This document shows, piece after piece, positions 1 to 10,160 of a stretch of DNA of 64,000 nt. The number at the start of each line of letters is the position of its first letter. Position 1 is the first letter of the stretch. Under the pieces are notes generated by a model. It did no database searches and was not told the DNA's origin. It saw only the letters and a list, made by a program, of their open reading frames with translations. Where the stretch lies: positions 2,337,028-2,401,027 of the forward strand of contig VZSR01001477.1 of the NCBI GenBank assembly GCA_013398615.1, read 5' to 3'. Origin of the DNA: Brachypodius melanocephalos (taxonomy: Eukaryota > Chordata > Aves > Passeriformes > Pycnonotidae). Both the position numbers and the translations under genes were made by a program.

Positions 1-2916
1 AGTAACTTAGAAAATTTACTTAGAAAATGTACTATCAATGCTAATTTAGAATATTAGTGCAGAATACTTTAAAGTAAATGATCTGTAAAAGTTGACATTT
101 TCTTTACCAAGAAAATAATTTTTTCTGCAGTAATATATGATTAATGAATGTCTTGAAATTGAATTATTTATGATTTTACTGATAAATTATCAATTTTTCT
201 GTGTTGTTTCCTCCTTGTTTCAAAAATTATCTACCACCAGTATTTTTAAAACCATGGAAGAATTTGGAGATCCAGACTTAACAAAGTAACAGCTGTAGAT
301 AACAGAGCAGTTCCACGATCCTAATCAAGTCACACAGCATTTTTCACACTTCCACATGCTGTCACATATGGGTTATAACCAGTTCAAAATACAAGTGATG
401 AAAATAATTTAAATGATAGGATTTAAATCACACTATTTAAATATGCAATAGTAGCAACTCACTTCAGAAAAAAAAATCTGCAAGGCCATTTCTTTAAAAG
501 AAAGATCTCTTCAATGAAATAAACGAGAGCTCAAAGCATGACTGTGTGTGAAATCCAGGAGCACAGAATTCATAAGCTCCTATCATTGTGTCATGAGTTC
601 CCTATCTGAAAACACTAGCTTGTCAACTCTCCCACCTGGCACACACAATAAAGGTGCTGTTGGCAGTGATGTTTCTTGGCATTTTTTAGTTTCAAGTTCA
701 AATCACAGGGTAAAAGAAAGAAGGAAAGAGGAAGAAAATGAAAGAGAGGTGACTAATGATTTTCAATAACTACCTGGTTTTTATTCTATAACCTAATATT
801 AATCAATGTATGAATAATGTTGAAGAGTCTAACCATAGGGGATATTTTAGTCCTTGAGCAAAGTGAAACTCAGGTTTATTAGTATATATTTCCCATGGGC
901 TGAAATCATTATTGCATTTAATTGCTCGACAATTATTTCTGTCACATCAATTTAATGGTTAAACCAATTATTTATATTACAAAACGTAGTTCTGCACCAA
1001 ACACTAATTGAAAAACACAAGTGGTTCTTCAGTGTTGCTTAACCCATACATTATTAATATTGGAAGGGCTAGGTTTAAAGATTTTTGGGGAAATTAGAAC
1101 TCAGTCAGGTGATGAGTTTTTAGAGATTGATTGTGTAAGCTCAAAATTACAGCTCTCATAATCCTGTATATGAGATGAATGCCAAGTCAGGTAGACCTGA
1201 GGACTATTATAAATATTATTCCTCCTGCATTCAGGCAACATGAGCTACCAGCTCTTAGGAGATTTTTATCCACAAGATGGCAGCTCTGTTTGCATGGTCA
1301 CTCCCTTTAGCAATGTTCAACTTGAAAATCATAACGTGATTTTTTTTTTTCGTTTGATAGCAAAGATGATTTTCTATCTCCATAGGAATTTAAAAAAGAT
1401 TCCCAAACAAGCACAATAGAGATACATTAATTAACCCAAATATTGATGTAAAATTTGCCAAGTTAAGAAGAATAAGAAGAATATTTAACAGCGAAATCTT
1501 TAGCTTGAGAGTTTTGAAAGAATCTCCATTAAGATCCATATGTTTTTCATGCTTTAATTTCTAGGCTATCAAACCCAGCATAACCTTTAACAGATTCAAT
1601 TTAAAGAGTACAAAAGAAAAGGAAATGCTTATTTGCCTAAAGGAAACTTAGGTTAATAGATTTCTTCTCTAGGTAATGATCTATTTTATTTTGCCTTATA
1701 CCTAAACTCATCAAGAACACTCATTTATGTTACTAAAATCTAATAGCTATCTGTATTTCTAAGTTAAAAATGCAGAGATATTTATATGTATGCATCAATC
1801 ACAGACATTTAATAACCATTTGTGCCTTGTGAAATTAATAAAATACAGAAAACCATTAATAACAGGGTCTAGCTCTTTTTAAGGGGTTCACTCACAGCTG
1901 AAATTATTAGCAAGAATAGAAATGAAAGCTTCTTTTTTTCATCAGTGAAACCCAGTAAATTAAACTGAAGCTTTACTGAAACAGTGTATAATTTAACATG
2001 GAAACGGTTTGCTCATGGCATGGCCATTTCAAAGGAAATTATTTGGACTAGCTGCCTAGTCTGTGATGGCACTTCTGGAGTGGAATCAGAGATCCCTCAG
2101 AGAGGAGAAAGGAACTCTGAGTTTCCTAAAATTTATCATTGACCAAGACCCTTTGCACATATCGTTATAAATCAGTGCCCAGGAGCTTACAGACTGTAGT
2201 AAATGCAGAACTGATTGATGTAACTTACATCTTAATGAAAAAGAGATGAACTCCTTTTGAGTGGTGTGGGGCAGCAGTACATGTGTGAATGGTTGTCACG
2301 GATCAGCTAATGGGCAGTAACTTGTTATCAAGGCAGCAAGGCCAAGATTCATGGCTTAGAGGCACATACCTGCTCTCTCAGCCTTTTACACAATGGAAAA
2401 AGCACAACTCTGAGACGCGAAATTCCAGAGGACAAGATCATGTTGGGCAACATAGGCTGCATCAGCATTGCCTAGCTTGAGGTGAGCAGCAGAAGAGAAG
2501 TAGAGTGAAAGGGACTAAAGAGAAAAGGTGATCTGATAAAGGCAACTGGAGATGGTTTAGACTTCTGTGAAGGTAAGGCAAGGTGCCCAATGCTTGACAT
2601 GAGGCTGGACTCAGTTATGTCAGAGCAGATGACTCAGTGCAAACTACAATCCCTGAGTGAGTGGTTCAACTGTAACAGCACAGTACTCATCAGAGCATTG
2701 TCAGAACAGAAGGGCTGGTATTTCATCAGAGAATGTCAAAATACATTTATGTCACAAAGGTACATGCTCATTCCATAAAGTAAACTGTGAAAAGTGTCAG
2801 GAGAAAAGACTTTCAACCTCCCTCTGTGTGTGTATGTGGGGGCGATGTTCTATGTCAGCATAAGTCAGCTTTATTTTGGGTCTACTATGTGAGGGTCTAT
2901 TTTAATGCACTTTAAA
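1..2916. other. Unique AT-rich DNA, no gene recognised
   Basis: I see no repeat family, RNA gene or convincing coding region here. The open frames (for example at 548-769 and 2289-2480, plus) are short and lack recognisable domains or splice-bounded coding character. The sequence is AT-rich with scattered short A or T runs and is typical of avian intergenic or intronic DNA. The part around 2040-2860 is slightly richer in G+C but matches nothing I know. Confidence 0.6.
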
Positions 2917-3017
2917 AAGAAAAAACAAAAAAACAAAAAAAACAAAACCAAAAAAACCCCAAAACAAAACAAAAAAAAAATCAAACAAAACAAAACAAAA
3001 CAAAAAAAAAAAAACCC
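2917..3017. repeat. A-rich low-complexity tract with C runs
   Basis: About 100 bases are almost only A with short C interruptions (units such as AAAAC, AAAACC, CCCC). Similar tracts recur at 9028-9062, 18412-18503, 20955-21030, 42056-42112 and 42848-42893, and in the complementary T/G form at 39831-39975 and 58645-58790. It is low-complexity sequence; I see no 3' end of a retroelement directly attached that would make it a poly(A) tail. Confidence 0.8.
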
Positions 3018-3685
3018 AAGCAATTTTATATGGATTAGAGTGATGTAATAAAGCTACCTGGGCCAAGAATTTGCAACATTCCCAATAAGAAAACATCAAT
3101 GTGAAGATTGAATTTTTACACTGAATAGAAAAAATTTTCAAAAAAAAATCTACTGAAATGTGGAAATATTTTCTACTTCTCTGATGATCACATCACTGCA
3201 ATACTTCAGCTGGTCACAAGGTTGTCACAAGCATCTCCTTATTAAGTGGCTACAATTTTTCTCTAACTGGAACTTTCAGAGAAATGGTTTACAAATCTGA
3301 TTCCAGAGCTGGATGGTATTCGTACAAAAATTCTGAATAATTTTTAGATCTCAGAATTATTGGATCTCAGTGAAAAAAATTGTAAGACAAAACTGATAAG
3401 AACATAGTTGCACAAACTTTCTACTTAAAATAGGATAACTTTACAAACAACCCATTTAACACCTAGTTTCCATAAGTGCTTTGGAAATCTTGTGAATATT
3501 AGTCCATTATATTTTGATAATTAAATACTTAATTATTGATGCCTAGATAAGGCATTTAAAGTTTCAAAACTGAAATACTATTTGATAAGAACAAGCATTA
3601 GAGAAAAACTCATAATGACTTCACACAGGAATCAGAATATAACCTGAATTTTAAAATACAAACTTGACAGATTTTTTTTTTAAAT
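3018..3685. other. Unique AT-rich DNA
   Basis: Nothing recognisable: no repeat, RNA gene or coding signal. Confidence 0.55.
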
Positions 3686-4353
3686 TTAAATTTTCATTTT
3701 GATAACATTATCTGTGAGTGTAACCTCAAATAGAAAGGTCAAACACACTGCTGGAAGCTGTGATTGCTGTGTAATATAGTTTACCCAGAGTAAAGGGTCA
3801 CAGGGGTAAAAGAGTGAGTAGAACTTCCTCAAAATTGTGGTTTGAATACTAATGTTCATTTCAACATCTTGACCTGAATTTTCAGACACTTCTGTAACAA
3901 TGGGAACTTTGTTAACATTTAAATCATCAGATAAAGGGAATTTTTGTAGGTCCAAGTCTGAAATATCGGTCTTTGAGAACAACTCTCATGATCACTACAA
4001 AATGTGATACAGACATCCATCTCTTGAAGTTTTCCAGTGGTGGGTATGCCAAATGCCAACTTGAAAGGGATACTAGAGGTACTGGATATTAATGACAGTC
4101 TACAAAAGACATATTATGCCATAAATGCATAAATACATAAATGCATATATTGTAATAATGTACAAGCTGTACAACCCTTCCTCCTTCACACTGGGATTCA
4201 ACTTGTTCTTGAGTTTCAGCCTCACATGACAACTTTTTCAGCTGTTCAGTTGAAAGTTTATCAAAGAGGAAATTATTCAGATTAAATATAGTCAGTGTTT
4301 GGTGTTTTACCAGGAGATTTTGAGCCAGTATGAAATGAAGAGCTTGTTTCTGC
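3686..4353 (-). pseudogene. Possible frameshifted coding relic, unidentified
   Basis: Read on the minus strand, adjacent segments in different frames have protein-like, D/E/S/K/T-rich composition unlike the F/I/L/Y/N-rich random frames of this AT-rich window. In order they are: about 4353 to 4282 (contains SKSPGKTPNTDY), about 4280 to 4089 (contains DKLSTEQLKKLSCEAE), about 4061 to 3975 (contains AFGIPTTGKLQEMDV) and 3982 to 3686 (contains DLDLQKFPLSDDLN and VTEVSENSGQDVEMN). Moving between them needs frame changes, and stops interrupt each frame, so it cannot be an active exon as it stands. A CTGCAG that could have been a splice acceptor lies at the 5' edge near 4351-4356. I do not recognise the protein. 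It could be an old processed pseudogene, a dead exon, or chance. The minus frame at 4659-4877 (contains CQDEDNVFKIKSLHMSSSS) might be a further piece. Confidence 0.22.
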
Positions 4354-5046
4354 AGCTAGCATGACAGTGTACAAAACCATGTCACACTGAGAAGGCAGAG
4401 GTGACTGATTGAGCTACAGTGCTGTGCTGACTGACCTAACAACCTTTCTGATGTCTTAAATGTTAAGATAAATTTGAACTGACAAATAACTACATTTTTG
4501 TTATTTATACACAAAAAGGTTCCTTCCAAAAGCATGTGTAACAATATCTAATACAGTCATTACATTATTAAAATAAAAATACTGAAAATAGAGGAAAAAA
4601 AATTTAAGGAGGATACTAAGCAAGGTATTTGTCTTCAGTGTTGATTGCTAAGGGAATACTAAATACAAGATGAAGACCTTGAGGACGATGACATATGAAG
4701 TGATTTAATCTTGAAGACATTATCTTCATCCTGACATTGGTTTGAGAAACAAAATTGGAAATGACAGCTTGCTGTAAGAGGTCTCTGCTGATGGCTGGAG
4801 AGATGTGTATAAAAACAATGGTGAATTTCTGTTATACTCATATTAATAGACAAAGTTATATATGGTGTATGAGGCATGTAATAAAATGCATTTAAGCATA
4901 TTTTAAAGTAGAGTTTCCAGAGGTAGTAAAAGAAAATAAGAAAAAAATATTATTAATACAAGTATTCAATACTGCTCAATCAAACTAATTCCAGGGGACA
5001 ATAGTAGTGATAGGAGAGAAAAAAATATTTTTAAACTAAAATATGG
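4354..5046. other. Unique AT-rich DNA
   Basis: There is no known repeat. A minus-strand frame at 4659-4877 has a serine-rich end and is mentioned with the possible relic downstream of it, but on its own it is not supported. Confidence 0.45.
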
Positions 5047-5268
5047 TAGGCTTAGATTGCATATAAGAAAGAAATTCTTTACTGTGAGTGTGGTGGTACA
5101 CAGAAGCACATTGCTCTGAGATGCTGTGGATGCCCAGTTGTTGGAAGTATTCAGAGTCAGCTTGGACATTTTGATTAATGTGAACTGTTGAAAGTTGTCC
5201 CTGCCCATGGCTAGGTGATCTTTGAAGTCCTTTCCAATCCCAAACACTCTATGATTCTATGACTTTAT
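5047..5268 (+). mobile_element. CR1 LINE, 3' end fragment
   Basis: This matches the 3' end of avian CR1 as I know it. It has the AAGAAATTCTTTACTGTGAG segment, a GATGCTGTGGATGCC segment, GTCCCTGCCCATGG, the GTCCTTTCCAATCCCAAAC segment, and the terminal ATTCTATGA tail repeats at about 5250-5268. Because the tail is at the right end, the element lies on the plus strand. CR1 copies are usually 5'-truncated and lack a poly(A) tail, and this one is a truncated and moderately diverged copy of about 220 bp. It has no coding capacity. Confidence 0.9.
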
Positions 5269-6623
5269 GAGAAAATATAATGTTTTGAATGTTACAACAC
5301 TGAGATTCAATTTGAATTATTATTCAGTAAAGCACACATGCAGTTTCCTATAGATTGTAAAGCATGTACAAGATACAATACTAATCTCTATTTTATTAAG
5401 CACAGTTTATTAAAATGATAACATCTTAAATTTTAGAACAGTTTTAGTAATTAAAGCTGGTCAAACCATTCTGCACAAAATAGTTGAATTTTGGGGGGAA
5501 TTTTCAACTACCCTGCTATATTAAATCTTTCTTGGTTTAAATCTGTCTGCATGATTTAAAATGGTAAATCTCTGCTATATATGGGATTCAGTTTTAAATT
5601 AACACTCACAAGTTCAGGTATCTACATGTAGGTTAGGTATCTGATCCCAGTTTATAACCAAGGCAGAGGAAATCAATGCAAACATGGGGGCCTAGAAATA
5701 AGTTCAGTTTGCTTTAAACTGGGTATCTTTGGAAGATACAGTTTCCTAAATACAAGAGTTGTTCTAAATAATGTTTAATATTTTTTGAGATGGTCAAGCG
5801 TATCTGAAGCACCAACATGTCTGTGTAGCTGGACTCTCCTTTCTGAAAAGTGACAGGTAAACAAACACTCAAGTTACAGGAGACCTGCACCCCCTTTGTT
5901 CATGGTCTTCAGGCCAGGCAACTAAACAGCAATTTATGACAATCCAAAAACTAGCTTTGAAAAAAATGTGTTTTTTACTTGTTTTCCCTTTTGATGTGTA
6001 CTTAAAAAACTAAACTGTGATGTAAAATAATCCCAGTTATTGTAATTCTGTGGAGTGTGAGCATAAATTGTATATAGATCTCACACTTGTAAATGAAGCA
6101 CAGGAAGAATGGTAATCAATAAAATGTTTTATTGTCTCAATATTAAAATACACAAAGGAAGGAAAAGCAAAAGTATATTATTATTTTCGTCAGCAGGATT
6201 GTGAGAGTACGTGTACTCTCTGAGGTGGGACTTTTCCATAATGTGTTTACTTTTCAATTTTGAGGCTGAGATTTTAATAGATTTAATTTTGTGAAACTTT
6301 TTTTTTTTTTCTGAAGTAGACATTATGATATCTAGAGCTGAGTGTTCATTGATTCATTCTCCATAAAACTGAGAAATACAAACATGAAAACCTGTGAGTT
6401 GTGTACTATGATAGACCTTTGCTTTAAATTTTTCTCTCTTGTTGCTTATTTCTGAAAGCCACATCAAGGAATTGTTTGTGTACACTAACACTTGTTAGCA
6501 CAACATCTCATTGCATTTGCAAATTTGTAGCGCTTTATTTGGTTGTATGAAATTATATGATCCACTAATTCTATGTTCATTCTATTGTGTTTCTCTTGCT
6601 TGTCATTAATTTCAGGAAGTAGG
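5269..6623. other. Unique AT-rich DNA
   Basis: No gene or known repeat is seen. The one local feature is a near-perfect short palindrome at 6203-6220, listed separately. Confidence 0.55.
6203..6220. repeat. Short palindrome, 8-bp arms, 2-nt centre
   Basis: GAGAGTAC and GTACTCTC are separated by GT. The arms are fully complementary, so the site is an almost perfect 18-bp palindrome. It sits in otherwise unstructured DNA, and its function is unknown. Confidence 0.8.
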
Positions 6624-6646
6624 TTTTTTGTTTGTTTGTTTGTTTA
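6624..6646. repeat. (TTTG)n simple repeat
   Basis: About five TTTG units abut the right-hand LTR. Confidence 0.8.
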
Positions 6647-7663
6647 TGTCTAGTGAATTGACCCTGTCTGGGTGTCAGGCACCCAACAAAGCCATTCTAT
6701 CACACCCCTCCACAAATGGACAGGAGAGAAAGAATATAACAAATAGTTTGTGGGTCAAGGTAAGGACAGGGAGAGACCACTCACTCGCTTCTGTCATGAG
6801 CAAAACAGACTCAGACTTGGGTATTTTGAATGAATTTATCATTAACAAAATCAGAGCAGGGTAATGAGAAGGAAAATAAATCTTAAAAACACCTTCCTCA
6901 ACCTGTCCCTCCTTCTTGGGCTCTACCTCCTCACCCAGCAGCACGGGGAGATGGGAATGGGGGTTGTGGTTGGACCGTCACAGATTGTTTCTGCCACTGC
7001 TTGGGCAGAGGAGACCTTGCCCTGCTCCAGAGTGGGATCTCTCCCATGGGAGACAGTGCTCCATGAACTTCTCCAGTCTAAGTCCATCCCGAGGGAAACA
7101 GTCCTCCACAGACTGCTGCTATGTGTTCATTACCCATGGGGTCACAAGTCCTACCGGGAAATCTGCTCCAGCATGGGCTCCTCTCTCCACAGGTCAGCAG
7201 GTCCCTGACAGAAGCCTGTTCCAGCATGGGTTTCAGAGCTTCCACGGGCTGCAGGTGGATCTTTGTCCCCCATTGACTTCCAGGGACTGCAGGGACACAG
7301 TTGCTTCACCATGGTCTGCAGCATGGACTACAGGGTAACCACAGCTCTGGCACCCAAAGCACCTGTTTCCCCTCTTTCTCCACTGACCTTGATGCCTGCA
7401 GAGCTGGTCCTCTCACTTTTCTCACCCTGCTTTTCTCTGGCCACAATTATATCTGAGCAATAACGTTTTTTTTCCTTCCTAAATATGTCACTGCAGAGGC
7501 ATTCCCATCATTGCTGATTGTCCCAGCCTTGGCGAGCAGCAGGTCCATCTTGGAGCCACTGAGGATTGGCTCTGCATGACACAGAGGAAGCTTCTGGCAG
7601 GCTTTTACAGAAGCCACCCCTGCAGCTCCCCTCCACCACTACCCAAACCTGGCCATGCCAACA
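6647..7663 (-). mobile_element. Long avian endogenous-retrovirus LTR, old copy
   Basis: The block is clearly richer in G+C than its surroundings. Read on the minus strand, it matches a long LTR common in bird genomes. It starts near 7663 with TGTTGGCATGGCC and continues through a segment with many CATGGG/CTCCAGCATGGG-type imperfect repeats (7030-7330). The end at 6647-6690 resembles the usual GGGTCAACCCACCACA terminus, here decayed. A degraded AATAAA-like site (GATAAATT) lies near 6836-6843. Several frames are open for 60-140 codons, but they are by-products of the repeat and not genes. I find no clear target-site duplication and no internal retroviral genes next to it, so it is a solo or truncated LTR. 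The exact family is uncertain. Confidence 0.75.
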
Positions 7664-7686
7664 TAATGCACTCTGTAAAGCGTATC

Positions 7687-7917
7687 TGTCGGATTTTGAT
7701 TTTCCGACATTCAGGTGTAATTCATCTCTGCTTTGTGCCATGGTCTGTGACCCCCATGGACAGAGGAAAAACCCCCCTGTTCACCCCCCTGGACAGGTCC
7801 AGGGTATCACAAGTGCTCTTGAACAAAACTCAAATTTCCCTTGCTCAGTTCCCAGACTGTTTGGCCAGGGTTTCCTGAGCTCTCAGGGCAGCCAGAGAGA
7901 TGCCCTGGGTTCCAACA
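7687..7917 (+). mobile_element. Short solo LTR (231 bp), copy 1
   Basis: The element begins TGTCGGATT and ends GGGTTCCAACA, so it has the TG...CA ends of an LTR. The flanking hexamers are CGTATC on the left (7681-7686) and AGTATC on the right (7918-7923), a 6-bp duplication with one mismatch. A second copy at 22469-22618 in the opposite orientation shares both ends (9 of 9 bases at the start, 37 of 41 at the end), which fixes the boundaries. The start itself forms an inverted repeat, TGTCGGA...TCCGACA (7687-7709). A 6-bp duplication is typical of betaretrovirus-like (ERVK, class II) insertions. I see no AATAAA inside, so transcriptional orientation is not established and the strand given is only the reference reading. 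It lies 23 bp beyond the end of the older LTR. Confidence 0.7.
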
Positions 7918-9527
7918 AGTATCTTTCTTAGACATAAAGACTTTTTACAGTCCTCTCTGTACTTTGCTGGGTCAGTGAGTCTTCTGCTTTTTGAGGACAT
8001 GATAACTGTCACAGTGTTATGTTTTCTTCCTATTTAAACTATGTGGCTGAGGAGTTGCTTGAAATTATGTCAAAACAGACCACTGTTTGACTGTGCTGAC
8101 TTCATGGTAGAGGCTTTCCCCCCAACCCTGCTGAACCAAAACAGACTCATGTGTTCCACATTAATCCTGTTTTAATCTAAAAGATTCCCAAAATGGATTA
8201 TAAAGTATACCTTATGATATTACCTTGCTTTGAGTACAGTTAATAATTAGTCCCTTTTTTGGTTATTTTCTGCCTTAAGTTAAAAAATTATATAAATATT
8301 CTGTATTCTGAGTTTTCTTATGGAAGTTAATGACTCATATATTCCACTTCATCTGCTTTGGATCTGCTTAATAAAGTTTGAATCCTATTTTATATTTTCT
8401 TTTCTGAAATTAATAATCTGTATGACCTTTGCTAGCTTTCTTTGAGTTAAAATTAATCTTCATACCTATTTTTGCTTTCTGTGTATTGAATTGATGAACC
8501 CAATTTTGTTTCCTTCAATAAAATTAATTTTATTTAGATAAGAGAATTCTTTATTATAATTTCATTGCCATAATTTCTTTGTTTCCATGAAAGGTCTATA
8601 ACAGTAACATATAAAGGGATATTATTTTAAACAATAAATCTATTGCTCTAGTACAGGATTTATTTCACCTCCGTGTCCCCTTCCCATCCCATATGTGTTT
8701 TTCAGTTTTTAGCAATTTTATGTTTTATTTGTATTTTTGTCACTTTGTTTCTGTTTTGTCTCAGTAAGGTGCACTCTGAGCCTCTAGCTACACAGCTCCC
8801 CTCCCACATGCTCTCTGTGCACAATCAAATTTGCAGTGTGGCTGTAATTCATCCCTGTGGCAAAAGGTAGGAACAAAGTCTCTGAATTGTCTAAGTCCAA
8901 GAGCAGCCATTAAATAGACTGTATATTACCACTGTGCATACAAATGAAACTTGTCATTAGAGTTTCCTCTGTCGATTTGTTTGTTACTGTCAGATATGTA
9001 CAGCCCAAAAGAAGCCCTCTGGGAAAAAAGGAAAAAAAAAACCCACAACCAAACAAAAAAGCAATCCTAACATAAACCAATCAAAACCATCTGACTTTTA
9101 TGAACTTTCAAAGTTGATATAAATGATCTCTCTTATTAAGAAAAAAGAAAATTAATCGTCACATTACTTATCGGTATTCTTATTGAAAAGATGGATGTTT
9201 GAGGTTTTTTCCTTTTATGCATTCATTTGGCTTGAAATTATTAACAGGGACTGAACTCAATAGCTGAAATAAAATGTCCTTTGTGGATTCACCACAAACT
9301 GAAGATAAGTCTGTTTTGTGACCTGGTTGAAATGTTTACTTACTTCAAATGACTCCAAGGTGTCATTTCAGACCTTTGGTCAACCTCCATGCTTAAGATC
9401 TTTTTGTCAGTCATTATTTCTCTTGCTGTGTGATCCCTAGGTTGTGATTGAAGTTTGTATTTTTAAAATCACATTTTTAATGAAAATCACTTTAAAACTA
9501 CATTACCTAGATGGTCCTGAATAGATA
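7918..9527. other. Unique AT-rich DNA with one C-rich patch
   Basis: No gene is seen. At about 8670-8870 the sequence is richer in C and contains TGTAATTCATCCCTG (8842-8856), which resembles a segment of the short LTR at about 7713-7727. This is too little to call a repeat. A short A-rich tract with C interruptions lies at 9028-9062. Confidence 0.5.
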
Positions 9528-9528
9528 A

Positions 9529-10160
9529 GAATCACAGAATCGCAGACTAATGGGATCACAAATGAGTAAGGTTGGAAAGGACCACAGTGGGTCATCTAGT
9601 CCAACCTCAAAAATAGAAAATACTACATGGGAATCGTAGAATCACATAATATACTGATCATCAAAATCCGGCTTCTGGCTCTGTATGTAGCCACAAGAAT
9701 CCCACCATGTCCATGTGAGGAATCTCCAGGTGCTTAAGCTCTGGCAGGCTTGGTGCTGTGACAACTTCCTTGGGGAGCCTGTGCCAGTGCCCAACCACCC
9801 TCTGAGTGAAGAATCTTTTTCCGATATCCAACCTCAACCTCTCCTGACACAGCTTCAGGCCATTCCCTCAGTCCTATCACTGGTCACCACAGAGAAGACA
9901 TCGGTGCCCAGCCCTTCTCTTCCCCTCACAAGGAAGTTTAGGCTGTGATGCAGTCTCTACTGAGACTCCTCCAGGATGAACAGAACAAGTGACCTCAGAC
10001 ACTCCTCATGTGGCTTTCCTTCTAGACCCTTCACCATCTTCATAGCTCTTCAGAAGTTCTCTAATGCCTTAACATCTTTTTCGCAGTGTGGTACCCAAAG
10101 TTGCACAGAGGGCTCGAGGTGAAGCTGCACCAGTGCACAGCAGAGTGGGACGGTGGTGAA
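9529..10160 (-). mobile_element. CR1 LINE fragment(s)
   Basis: At 9529 the sequence opens with AATCACAGAATCGCAGA and continues with AGGTTGGAAAGGACCACAGT and a CATCTAGTCCAACCT segment, the reverse complement of a CR1 3' end. A second start-like motif, GGAATCGTAGAATCACA, appears at about 9630. From there to about 10160 the sequence follows the CR1 3' region with segments such as GAGCCTGTGCCAGTGCCCAA, GTGAAGAATCTTTTTCCGATATCCAACCT and CACAGAGAAGACATCGGTG. The two starts suggest either two nested or adjacent CR1 insertions or an internal duplication. The copy is diverged, and its frames (for example 9715-9948) are not genes. Confidence 0.88.

Noticed and set aside
6864..7338. Open frames of 114 and 140 codons (plus strand)
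   Set aside because: They lie inside the long LTR and run antisense to it. The apparent protein repeats reflect the CATGGG/CTCCAGCATGGG repeats of the LTR.
8842..8856. Similarity of TGTAATTCATCCCTG to the short LTR
   Set aside because: Only about 15 bases match, and neither LTR end is visible nearby.
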